A DNA stretch of 64,000 nucleotides from Flavobacteriaceae bacterium (GTDB taxonomy: Bacteria; Bacteroidota; Bacteroidia; Flavobacteriales; Flavobacteriaceae): the NCBI GenBank assembly GCA_023262185.1, contig JALRDO010000009.1, forward strand, positions 1 to 64,000, written 5' to 3'. Below are positions 1-7,396 of the stretch, one piece after another (positions within the stretch are counted from its first letter, which is position 1; the number at the start of each line of letters is the position of its first letter). The notes under the pieces are model-generated. The model was not told where the DNA came from and made no database searches. It worked only from the letters and a program-made list of their open reading frames with translations. The position numbers and the translations under genes were made by a program.

Positions 1-736
1 GTTTGTAGTGCTTCAGTTGCTTACTTTTATGCTGGTCTATTGGCTGAGGCCTGAGATGAACATCGCGCTCGGAATGTTTCTGGTTGCTGCTTGTCCAGGG
101 GGTAATGTATCGAATTTCATGTCACACATAGCCAAGGGAAACAGCGCTCTTTCAGTAAGCCTTACGGCAATTTCATCGGTTGGGGCTGTTTTTATGACTC
201 CGCTGCTTTTTAGTGGATTTTCATCACTTTATTTTGAGATGAATTCAAGCCCTGAGGGGTTAGAGGTTTCATTTTTTGAAATGTTCAAAGTGGTGGTTTT
301 TATACTTGCGATTCCGTTGTTGCTCGGTATGACCTTTGCTCATCTTTACCCAGAGCGTGCACAAAAGCTTTCTAAAGGGTTCAAAATTGCTTCAATGTTG
401 TTCTTTGTGGCTTTAGTGGGTATTATGATTGCTCAAAATAGTGCCGCCTTTCAGTTTTCGATTCTCAGCCTTTTCGGAATTGTGGTACTGCACAATGCGC
501 TCGCTTTGACCTCTGGCTATGGGGTGGGTATGCTCTTTAAGCTAAAATCAGCCGATAGGCGAACCCTTTCTATCGAAACCGGAATTCAGAATTCGGGTCT
601 TGGTTTACTCCTTATTTTTACGTTTTTTGATCAAAACCAATCGATGGCTGTTGTGGCAGCTCTCTGGGGTATTTGGCATCTCGTTTCAGGTTTAGGACTG
701 GCTTTTTATTGGTCAAAACATCCGATTAACTCTTGA
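1..736 (+). CDS. BASS-family (bile acid:sodium symporter-like) transporter, 5' truncated
   Basis: Integral membrane transporter of the bile acid/sodium symporter family, expected to move an organic anion with Na+ across the inner membrane. The reading frame is open from base 2 to the window edge, so the true start lies upstream; a GTG at 8 is only an internal codon candidate. Visible family signs are the segment ACPGGNVSNFMSHIAKGN and the later ETGIQNSGLG motif, which in this family line the crossover and sodium sites, plus about six to seven hydrophobic segments. The substrate cannot be told from sequence. The next gene starts 3 bases after the stop, suggesting cotranscription. Confidence 0.82.
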   Translation, partial: FVVLQLLTFMLVYWLRPEMNIALGMFLVAACPGGNVSNFMSHIAKGNSALSVSLTAISSVGAVFMTPLLFSGFSSLYFEMNSSPEGLEVSFFEMFKVVVFILAIPLLLGMTFAHLYPERAQKLSKGFKIASMLFFVALVGIMIAQNSAAFQFSILSLFGIVVLHNALALTSGYGVGMLFKLKSADRRTLSIETGIQNSGLGLLLIFTFFDQNQSMAVVAALWGIWHLVSGLGLAFYWSKHPINS

Positions 737-739
737 TGT

Positions 740-1738
740 ATGCAAGATTTGATAGTTTCTGGGGTTAAAGCGTTGTTGAGAATTTTACTAAGACTATATT
801 TTGCCGAGCTGCGGCACACTAAGCGCGATATCCCAAAAGAAGGTCCGCTGGTTTTTTTGGCAAATCACCAAAATGCGCTGCTAGATGCGCTTTTGATTGC
901 TGCTTTTAACCGACGAAAAACCTTTTTTCTGGTTCGATCGAATGTCTTTAAGAACAGGCTTGTAGCCCACTTTTTATATTTTTTTGGTTTACGACCTATT
1001 TATAGGATCCGAGATGGAAGAGAGAAACTAGCTCTGAACGAGCCGCTCTTTGATTTCTTTGCTCAAGCTTTGGTTCAAGGAAATTGCGTGCTGCTCTTTC
1101 CTGAAGGGAACCACGCTTTGCAGCGTACAGTGAGACCGCTGCGGAAGGGATTTATTGAAATTATAGATCGGGCCTATGCCATTGCTCCACATCTCAGTCT
1201 CCGGATCGTCCCTGTTGGATTGAGTTATCAGCAGCCAGCTTGTTTTTTTGATCGTGCTGCTATTCAGTACAATCCATCCCTTGATGCTGCTGATTTGTTT
1301 TTAAACCAACAGGATCAAAAGCTTCGTGACAAGCGTATTTTAGATCGTGTACACGCTGAATTGTGCTCGGCCACCGTTCATATACCTAAAGGGTCGTACG
1401 ATGAAATAATTGCTGTATTGGGTACTAAAGCTATTGACTTCACTCAAGTTCAAGAGGTCAATCAAACAATAAAGAAGGTCTTAAAGGAACAAACTGAATT
1501 CGATTTAAATCGCGGGTCGTTGTCGCTGCCAGAGGCGGCATGCACGTATTCCTTTCTTCAAAGGTTTTCTCTTGCATTGGCTTGGCCTGTCACCTTTTTA
1601 TGGCGTTTGATTGTAAAGCCACGAATTAAAGAGGCCGAATTCATAAGCACTTTCAGGTTTGCCTATTTCACGCTTTGGGTTACACTAATCGCCCTCATGG
1701 CTTCATTTCTTTTATTGTATCTTCTAATTCTAAAGTAG
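740..1738 (+). CDS. PlsC-like 1-acyl-glycerol-3-phosphate acyltransferase family protein
   Basis: Membrane-bound acyltransferase that probably transfers a fatty acyl chain to lysophosphatidate or a related lysolipid. The catalytic block is NHQNALLDA at residues 42-50; the His43 to Asp49 spacing is five residues rather than the four of the classic HX4D motif, a spacing I associate with the long Bacteroidota members. FPEGN at 119-123 is the phosphate-binding motif. Two hydrophobic segments sit at the C-terminus (about 275-330), and the 332-residue length exceeds the roughly 240 of typical PlsC. It starts 3 bases after the transporter gene and ends 4 bases before the TM2-domain gene. The exact acyl acceptor is uncertain. 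Confidence 0.8.
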   Translation: MQDLIVSGVKALLRILLRLYFAELRHTKRDIPKEGPLVFLANHQNALLDALLIAAFNRRKTFFLVRSNVFKNRLVAHFLYFFGLRPIYRIRDGREKLALNEPLFDFFAQALVQGNCVLLFPEGNHALQRTVRPLRKGFIEIIDRAYAIAPHLSLRIVPVGLSYQQPACFFDRAAIQYNPSLDAADLFLNQQDQKLRDKRILDRVHAELCSATVHIPKGSYDEIIAVLGTKAIDFTQVQEVNQTIKKVLKEQTEFDLNRGSLSLPEAACTYSFLQRFSLALAWPVTFLWRLIVKPRIKEAEFISTFRFAYFTLWVTLIALMASFLLLYLLILK

Positions 1739-1742
1739 ACTT

Positions 1743-2087
1743 ATGAGTACTTCAAATACAACCAAACCAGAACATCAGATATACTGCAGAGAGTGTGGTA
1801 ATCTCATCAGTAAAAAAGCCTCTATGTGTCCGCATTGTGGACTTTCGTATGCAGAGGCTCCGAAACAACCTTTTAATGCTGAACCACGCTTTTTAGCCAC
1901 GCTATTACTCTGCTGGTTTTTGGGTGTTTTTGGGGTGCACCGCTTTTACACCGGACACACTACAATTGGTATCATTCAACTGTTTACCCTAGGAGGATGC
2001 GGTATTTGGGTCATCATTGATTTCATTCTCATAGTTACCGGGGGGTATAAGGATTCAAATGGAGTTCCTATTCGCGCAAATGGCTAG
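1743..2087 (+). CDS. Zinc-ribbon plus TM2-domain membrane protein
   Basis: Small 114-residue membrane protein of unknown function. The N-terminus carries a zinc ribbon with CxxC pairs at Cys15/Cys18 and Cys29/Cys32. It is followed by a TM2 domain: two hydrophobic helices (about 52-70 and 78-98) joined by the typical GVHRFYTG turn, with a DGxx-like polar tail. TM2 proteins are widespread and functionally undefined. The downstream DUF2752 gene overlaps its 3' end, and this pairing of two tiny membrane proteins suggests a shared membrane role, which is inference only. Confidence 0.8.
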   Translation: MSTSNTTKPEHQIYCRECGNLISKKASMCPHCGLSYAEAPKQPFNAEPRFLATLLLCWFLGVFGVHRFYTGHTTIGIIQLFTLGGCGIWVIIDFILIVTGGYKDSNGVPIRANG

Positions 2088-2412
2088 GGTTTTAAAGCCT
2101 CTTTCAATAGAGAAGAAAATACTCTTTAGTGTCTTACTGTATCAGCTTTTAACGGGGATTTTAGCCGCTTACTCTTCTATTGATGTTATGATTCCCTGCA
2201 TATTCAAAGCTATATTTCACATCGAGTGCTGGGGCTGTGGGCTTTCACGTGCTGCAATTGATGTGGTGTTATTTCGCTGGAATAGTGCTTACGCTCAGCA
2301 TCCACTGGTCTTTTTAATTATAGGTCTTGTAGGGTTTGTGCTCTTCAAAACACAACTACAAAAGGTATTTCGAAAAAAAATATCCCATAGGTTTCATCGA
2401 ATTCATTTTTAA
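2080..2412 (+). CDS. DUF2752-type small membrane protein
   Basis: A 110-residue membrane protein resembling the DUF2752 family, recognised by the CWGCGLSRA motif (family form CPGCGLTRA) between two hydrophobic segments. I chose the ATG at 2080, which overlaps the TM2 gene by 8 bases; an alternative in-frame ATG at 2059 would give a 29-base overlap. The C-terminus is basic (KKISHRFHR), consistent with a cytoplasmic tail. The function of the family is not known to me. It is probably translated by coupling to the preceding gene. Confidence 0.68.
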   Translation: MARVLKPLSIEKKILFSVLLYQLLTGILAAYSSIDVMIPCIFKAIFHIECWGCGLSRAAIDVVLFRWNSAYAQHPLVFLIIGLVGFVLFKTQLQKVFRKKISHRFHRIHF

Positions 2413-2702
2413 TTAGTTTTGCCGAAAAATGTAACCCTTGGGTTGCAACCTTAACGTTTTGAAAATGAATGTTATGTTCGGGCCAAAGGGTGTGTTGAAG
2501 TTCGTCCTGGAAGCCGTATTCAGAGGAGTACGCCGAGCAAAAGGTCAAGCTTCAAAAATGATTTCATTTCTAATGAGAGAACGCATAGTGCTCACGTTTT
2601 CAGAGCTGCATACGCAATCTAGCTCTCATATTCGCATTTAATAGGGCCTTCAAAAAACCGATCGAAGTATTTTTTTGATGTACCATTCTTTTAAATGTTC
2701 TA
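2413..2702 (+). other. Intergenic stretch with a promoter-like box and no convincing gene
   Basis: About 290 bases separate the DUF2752 gene from the polyamine operon. A TAGTTTTG at 2414-2421 fits the Bacteroidota -7 consensus TAnnTTTG. Downstream an ORF from an ATG at 2465 to 2641 would encode 58 basic residues, but it shows no recognisable motif and an opposing reading frame is open too, so I do not call it a gene. A T-rich TATTTTTTTG at 2668-2677 may be the imperfect -7 box of the arginine decarboxylase gene. Confidence 0.3.
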
Positions 2703-4100
2703 ATGAAAACCAAATACATAGATTTAATTGACCAGACGTATTTCTTTCCTCAAGAAGAATTTACGCTGCGTGACGACAACTTACTTTTTCACGGTATAGA
2801 CTTGATGCAATTGGTAGAGCAGTACGGCTCTCCGCTCAAGTTCATGTACCTGCCTAAGATTTCTGAGAATATCGGAAAAGCGAAGCAATGGTTCGCTGAT
2901 GCCTTTCGCAAATACGATTACCACGGAGCCTATCACTATTGCTATTGCACCAAGAGCTCACACTTTCGACATGTGATTGAGCGTGCACTCGATTCAGGGG
3001 TTTATATAGAAACTTCATCGGCATACGACCTTTCAATCGTTGAGGTACTGTTGAATGAGAAGAAGATAAAAACCGATGATTGGGTGATATGCAATGGGTT
3101 TAAGCAAGAAGGATATGTAGATAAGATCGCTCAGTTGATGTCTTCGAAGGCGGTTAATGTGCTTCCTGTACTCGATAATTACGTAGAGATTGATCAGATC
3201 AAAGCGAAAACTACTGAGCCCTTTTCGGTAGGTATTCGTATTGCCTCAGAAGAAGAGCCCAAGTTTGAATTCTACACCTCGCGTTTAGGCATAGGATATA
3301 AAAACATTGTGCCGTTTTACAAGCAATACATCCAAGACGATCCGCAGGTGTCATTGCGCATGCTGCACTTCTTTATCAACACGGGTATTCGAGATACAGC
3401 TTACTATTGGAACGAGCTTCAGAAATGTTTGAAAGTTTATGTCGGATTGAAGAAAATCTGCCCCTCTCTCAAGGCGCTGAACATTGGCGGAGGCTTTCCG
3501 ATTAAGAATTCATTGGCCTTCAACTACGATTATGCCTACATGGTAGACGAGATCGTAAACCAGGTGCGTAATGTTTGTGAAGATGCAGGCATTGAAGTGC
3601 CAGACTTGTACACCGAGTTCGGAAGCTACACGGTAGGTGAAAGCGCCGGAACCGTTTATAAAGTGTTGTATCAAAAGCAACAGAACGATAGAGAAAAGTG
3701 GAACATGATAGATTCGTCATTCATTACCACCATGCCAGATTCATGGGCGATTAACAAGCGTTTTATCATGCTTCCGCTCAATCGATGGAACGATACCTAT
3801 GAACGCGTATTGCTCGGAGGAGTCACCTGCGATAGCGACGACTATTACAATTCAGAGCAGCACGTAAATGCCATTTATTTACCGCGCTTTAGTAAGTCGT
3901 ATCCGCTTTATATCGGATTCTTCCATACCGGTGCCTATCAAGAGACTGTGGGTGGATTCGGAGGATTACAGCACTGCCTGATTCCTCAACCCAAATACGT
4001 ATTGCTCGACAGAGACGAAGAAGGGAACCTTACAACCAAGCTCTTCAAGGGACAACAGACTGCAGATGAATTTTTAACTCAACTTGGATTTACCCAATGA
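2703..4100 (+). CDS. speA: Biosynthetic arginine decarboxylase, PLP fold-III type
   Basis: Decarboxylates arginine to agmatine, the first step of putrescine synthesis. The 465-residue protein has the alanine-racemase/ornithine-decarboxylase fold: the PLP-binding lysine is Lys84 in YCTKSSH, the phosphate-binding glycine loop is LNIGGGFP near residue 262, and the C-terminal CDSDDYY motif near residue 376 supplies the active-site Cys and Asp. The assignment to arginine rather than diaminopimelate or carboxynorspermidine rests on the next gene being an agmatinase, whose ATG overlaps this stop by 4 bases. The protein is shorter than the roughly 630-residue E. coli SpeA. Confidence 0.82.
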   Translation: MKTKYIDLIDQTYFFPQEEFTLRDDNLLFHGIDLMQLVEQYGSPLKFMYLPKISENIGKAKQWFADAFRKYDYHGAYHYCYCTKSSHFRHVIERALDSGVYIETSSAYDLSIVEVLLNEKKIKTDDWVICNGFKQEGYVDKIAQLMSSKAVNVLPVLDNYVEIDQIKAKTTEPFSVGIRIASEEEPKFEFYTSRLGIGYKNIVPFYKQYIQDDPQVSLRMLHFFINTGIRDTAYYWNELQKCLKVYVGLKKICPSLKALNIGGGFPIKNSLAFNYDYAYMVDEIVNQVRNVCEDAGIEVPDLYTEFGSYTVGESAGTVYKVLYQKQQNDREKWNMIDSSFITTMPDSWAINKRFIMLPLNRWNDTYERVLLGGVTCDSDDYYNSEQHVNAIYLPRFSKSYPLYIGFFHTGAYQETVGGFGGLQHCLIPQPKYVLLDRDEEGNLTTKLFKGQQTADEFLTQLGFTQ

Positions 4101-4948
4101 AAACATTCGCCGGAATTCCTCAAGAATTCGCCGGAGCTGATCGCTCTAAAGTAACATTGATTCCAGTGGCTTATGACGGAACTAGCACCTGGGGAAAAGG
4201 TGCCGACAAGGGGCCTGAAGCCTTTCTAGATGCTGCCGAAAATATGGAGCTCTATGACATTGAGACAAGAACAGAGGTCTACAGAGAGGGGATTTACCTG
4301 CATCAAACCTTAGAAGGGTTTACTACTCCCGACGCTATGGTTGAAGCAGTGTATGCCAAGTTCAAAGATCAATATACACGTGGTAAGCTCGTGAGCATGA
4401 TCGGCGGAGAACATTCGGTTTCTATCGGTGCGATTCGAGCTACAGCCGAATTCTTTGACAATGTTACCGTGGTACAACTCGATGCACATACCGATCTCAG
4501 AGAATCGTATCTCGGATCAAAATACAATCATGCGTGTGCTCTTTTTGAGGCGCAACAAACCACAAATCTGATTCAGGTAGGGATCCGTTCTATGGATAAG
4601 CTTGAGCAAGATCGTGTCGACCCAGAACGTGTGTTTTATGCGCATGAATTAGAGGCAGATGAATTTTGGATGGATAAGGCGATCGATCTCATGACTGACA
4701 ATGTGTACATTACTATTGACTTAGATGCCTTTGATCCGTCTATACTTCCTGCTACTGGAACACCTGAGCCAGGAGGAATGCTATGGTATGAAACGCTCTA
4801 CTTCTTACAGCGCATCATAAACGAGAAGAAATTGGTAGGGTTTGATATTGTCGAACTTTGCCCGAATGAGCACTCAAAGCCCTCAAACTTTTTAGCAGCT
4901 AAACTCTATTACAAAATACTATCTTACCACTTTACTAAAGAAGAATGA
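4097..4948 (+). CDS. speB: Agmatinase (ureohydrolase family)
   Basis: Hydrolyses agmatine to putrescine and urea using a binuclear manganese centre. All ureohydrolase metal motifs are present: GGEHSVSIGA, then DAHTDLRESY followed by NHACAL, and DLDAFDPSILPATGTPEPGG. The length of 283 residues is usual. Start ATG overlaps the decarboxylase stop (ATGA) and its own stop overlaps the next ATG in the same way, so the three genes are almost certainly one translationally coupled unit. Arginase is the alternative but is made unlikely by the adjacent arginine decarboxylase. Confidence 0.87.
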   Translation: MKTFAGIPQEFAGADRSKVTLIPVAYDGTSTWGKGADKGPEAFLDAAENMELYDIETRTEVYREGIYLHQTLEGFTTPDAMVEAVYAKFKDQYTRGKLVSMIGGEHSVSIGAIRATAEFFDNVTVVQLDAHTDLRESYLGSKYNHACALFEAQQTTNLIQVGIRSMDKLEQDRVDPERVFYAHELEADEFWMDKAIDLMTDNVYITIDLDAFDPSILPATGTPEPGGMLWYETLYFLQRIINEKKLVGFDIVELCPNEHSKPSNFLAAKLYYKILSYHFTKEE

Positions 4949-5901
4949 GCGTAACGCACTTTATAGAACAACACTTTAAACATTTCAATGCAGCGGCCTT
5001 AGTCGATGCGGCGAAGGGTTATATTGATCAATTGGAACAGGGCAACAAGATGTTGGTATCACTAGCTGGAGCCATGAGTACCGCAGAACTTGGCCGCATT
5101 TTGTCTCCCATGATTCAAGAAGACAAGATACATGTCATTTCTTGTACAGGTGCCAACCTCGAAGAGGATGTGATGAACCTAGTGGCTCACAAGCATTACG
5201 AGCGTATTCCAAATTACCGAGACTTGTCCCCTGAGCAAGAGCGAGATCTGCTTGACCGAGGCTTGAATCGCGTCACTGATACTTGTATTCCTGAAGAGGA
5301 GGCTTTTCGCGTTCTGCAGAAATACATGTTTAAGCTGTGGAAGTCAGCAGAAGAAAAAGGAGAGCGCTACTTTCCGCATGAGTTCTTGTACCAATTGCTG
5401 CTCTCTGGAGACTTAGAGGAGCATTTTCAGATTCCGGTAGCGCATTCATGGATGATGACGGCCGCAAAGAAAAACCTTCCGATGGTCGTTCCGGGCTGGG
5501 AAGATTCTACCATGGGAAACATCTTTGCTAGTTACGTCATTAAAGGTGAATTGAAAGCTTCTACCGTAAAATCAGGAATTGAATACATGACCTTATTGGC
5601 CGATTGGTACACCAAACAAAACCAGGTAGGTTTCTTTCAAATTGGTGGAGGTATTGCCGGAGATTTTCCAATCTGTGTAGTGCCTATGCTGTATCAAGAC
5701 CTAGAGCTCGAACAAACGCCTTTTTGGAGTTATTTCTGTCAAATCAGTGATTCAACCACAAGTTATGGGTCATACTCAGGGGCGGTTCCGAACGAGAAAA
5801 TCACTTGGGGTAAATTGGATATTGACACTCCAAAATTTATTATAGAATCTGACGCTACTATTGTTGCACCTTTAGTTTTTGCATATATCTTAGGATACTA
5901 A
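4945..5901 (+). CDS. Deoxyhypusine synthase-like aminobutyl transferase
   Basis: Member of the deoxyhypusine synthase (DHS) family, which uses NAD and a lysine-imine intermediate to move the aminobutyl group of spermidine. Lys290 in ITWGKL lines up with the catalytic Lys329 of the human enzyme (SWGKI), and the following IESDATIVAPL matches the family C-terminus. The length of 318 is a little short of the eukaryotic enzyme. Bacteria lack eIF5A, the normal target, so the likely product is a polyamine such as homospermidine or spermidine made from the putrescine produced by the two upstream genes; this is inference. It overlaps the agmatinase stop by 4 bases. Confidence 0.78.
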   Translation: MSVTHFIEQHFKHFNAAALVDAAKGYIDQLEQGNKMLVSLAGAMSTAELGRILSPMIQEDKIHVISCTGANLEEDVMNLVAHKHYERIPNYRDLSPEQERDLLDRGLNRVTDTCIPEEEAFRVLQKYMFKLWKSAEEKGERYFPHEFLYQLLLSGDLEEHFQIPVAHSWMMTAAKKNLPMVVPGWEDSTMGNIFASYVIKGELKASTVKSGIEYMTLLADWYTKQNQVGFFQIGGGIAGDFPICVVPMLYQDLELEQTPFWSYFCQISDSTTSYGSYSGAVPNEKITWGKLDIDTPKFIIESDATIVAPLVFAYILGY

Positions 5902-6162
5902 ATGAAACGAGTCATAATTGATTATAAAAAGCTCTCTTCTGGGCAGAAACAAGCCTTCTCTGATTTGTACAGTGAAGGTTATGGCGACAATGAGTTGATA
6001 ACCTTAACCATGGGTGACGGTTCACGCGTAAGCTGCCTGCCTATGTCTTTTGAGGACACTTCTTTCTTGGTTAAAATCGGCTCAGTTTCAAAAGACTTCT
6101 GGGATGCCGATTTTCTCGATAGTATAGAGCCTGTTGAAGATGTCGACTTCGACGACGATTAA
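5902..6162 (+). CDS. Small acidic hypothetical protein following the DHS-like gene
   Basis: I do not recognise this 86-residue protein. It has a basic N-terminus (MKRVIIDYKK), a central stretch that reads like a small beta-rich fold, and a strongly acidic tail ending in DFDDD. Its ATG directly abuts the DHS-like stop codon, so it is very probably translated from the same mRNA. The position suggests a link to polyamine metabolism, but it may simply be a passenger gene. Confidence 0.65.
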   Translation: MKRVIIDYKKLSSGQKQAFSDLYSEGYGDNELITLTMGDGSRVSCLPMSFEDTSFLVKIGSVSKDFWDADFLDSIEPVEDVDFDDD

Positions 6163-6227
6163 ACTGGATTAAGATTTTGTGAGGGTTTGCTAGGGGGCGT
6201 GAATTGGGATTGTACCTTTAAACAAAA

Positions 6228-6947
6228 ATGCACTACCTCATTCACAAAGCAGCTCAACGCGGAACAGCCAATTTTGGATGGCTAAGGTCTTTCCATAGCT
6301 TTAGTTTCGGATCGTATTACAACCCTGACAACATGCAATTTGGTGCGCTACGGGTGCTCAACGATGATTGGGTTGAACCTGCTGCAGGATTCCCGAAGCA
6401 CGGCCACCGCGATATGGAGATCGTCTCTATTCCTCTATCAGGAGACTTGAAGCATCAAGATAGCACTGGGAAGGCTGCGGTTATTCGATCAGGCGATGTG
6501 CAAGTGATGAGTGCAGGAACCGGAATTGAACACAGTGAATTTAATGCGAGTATTACAGAGCCGGTGGCTTTTCTTCAGATCTGGGTAATCCCACGTGAAA
6601 AAGGGGTGCAACCGCGTTATCAGCAGTTGACATTGCCACAACCCTTTCCACAAAACAATTGGATTCAAGTAGTTTCTCCGAATCCAGATGACGATGGAGT
6701 CTACGTTCATCAAGACGCCTGGTTCTCTATGGTGCATGTAAGTAATGGGATTCCCATAGAGTATACATTGAAGTTGCCAGAATCGCACGGCGTTTATTTC
6801 TTTGTGATTGAGGGGGCGCTAGAGGTTGAAGGGGTGCGATTAGACCGTCGAGACGCTTTAGGAGTTTGGGATGTAACTAAGGTTCATCTTGAAGCCAAGT
6901 CTGATTCGAGAGTGCTTGCCATAGAGGTGCCTATGGGGGCGAATTAA
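6228..6947 (+). CDS. Pirin family protein
   Basis: Bicupin of the pirin (YhhW-like) family; some members act as quercetin 2,3-dioxygenases, others have regulatory roles. The N-terminal cupin metal site is visible in GFPKHGHRDMEIVSI (two His) and GTGIEHSEFN (His and Glu). The protein is 239 residues, the usual size, and begins with the typical RGTANFGWLRSFHSFSFG segment. A TACCTTTA a few bases upstream (about 6211-6218) is a one-mismatch fit to the -7 box. The physiological substrate cannot be inferred. Confidence 0.87.
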   Translation: MHYLIHKAAQRGTANFGWLRSFHSFSFGSYYNPDNMQFGALRVLNDDWVEPAAGFPKHGHRDMEIVSIPLSGDLKHQDSTGKAAVIRSGDVQVMSAGTGIEHSEFNASITEPVAFLQIWVIPREKGVQPRYQQLTLPQPFPQNNWIQVVSPNPDDDGVYVHQDAWFSMVHVSNGIPIEYTLKLPESHGVYFFVIEGALEVEGVRLDRRDALGVWDVTKVHLEAKSDSRVLAIEVPMGAN

Positions 6948-6971
6948 TAGCTTTTATCGTCGCATTTTGTC

Positions 6972-6979
6972 TAAATTTG
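6972..6979 (+). promoter_or_regulatory. TAnnTTTG -7 box of the pterin synthase gene
   Basis: TAAATTTG matches the Bacteroidota primary sigma -7 consensus exactly. It ends only 5 bases before the chosen ATG at 6985, so transcription would begin at or next to the start codon and the mRNA would be essentially leaderless. No clear -33 TTTG was found. Confidence 0.5.
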
Positions 6980-6984
6980 CGCCC

Positions 6985-7395
6985 ATGATTGCTACCATCT
7001 GCCGAAAGGCTCATTTTAATGCCGCACATCGATTGCACAATCCAAAATGGAGTGATGCCAAAAATATTGAGGTATTTGGAAAATGCAATAGTGCACATTT
7101 TCACGGGCACAATTTTGACCTTGAGGTTCGCGTTCGCGGAGAGGTGGATCCTGACACCGGTTTTGTAATTGACTTAGGCGTTCTGGGAGTGATCATTAAA
7201 GAGCATATCGAAGATCGATTCGACCACAAAAACCTCAATCTTGATTGCGAAGAGTTCAGTGATTTATTGCCTTCTACAGAACACTTTGTCAAGGTTATTT
7301 ACGATATTTTAAAGCCTATTCTTGGTGCTCAATATCAATTGCACATTACACTTTTTGAGACCGCAAAGAATGCTGCTGAATACGGCGATTGGTAA
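6985..7395 (+). CDS. 6-pyruvoyl-tetrahydropterin synthase / QueD family protein
   Basis: Zinc enzyme acting on 7,8-dihydroneopterin triphosphate. Zinc-binding histidines are in HFNAAHRLH and in the HGH of CNSAHFHGH. The catalytic Cys is six positions before the first His of HGH (CX5HGH), the spacing I associate with true pyruvoyl-tetrahydropterin synthases, whereas queuosine-pathway QueD normally has CX3HGH; the product may therefore be a biopterin-type cofactor. I chose ATG 6985 (136 residues) over an upstream TTG at 6967, because the -7 box overlaps that extension. It converges with murF 1 base later. Confidence 0.78.
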   Translation: MIATICRKAHFNAAHRLHNPKWSDAKNIEVFGKCNSAHFHGHNFDLEVRVRGEVDPDTGFVIDLGVLGVIIKEHIEDRFDHKNLNLDCEEFSDLLPSTEHFVKVIYDILKPILGAQYQLHITLFETAKNAAEYGDW

Positions 7396-7396
7396 G

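Noticed and set aside
2345-2548. Minus-strand ORF of 67 codons
   Set aside because: Overlaps the DUF2752 gene, no motif, no promoter; probably chance.
2438-2641. Plus-strand ORF of 67 codons with TTG start (ATG at 2465)
   Set aside because: No recognisable motif and competing frames; kept only as a note on the intergenic stretch.
4945-5901. Calling the gene a true deoxyhypusine synthase
   Set aside because: Bacteria have no eIF5A, so the protein-modifying function cannot be assumed.
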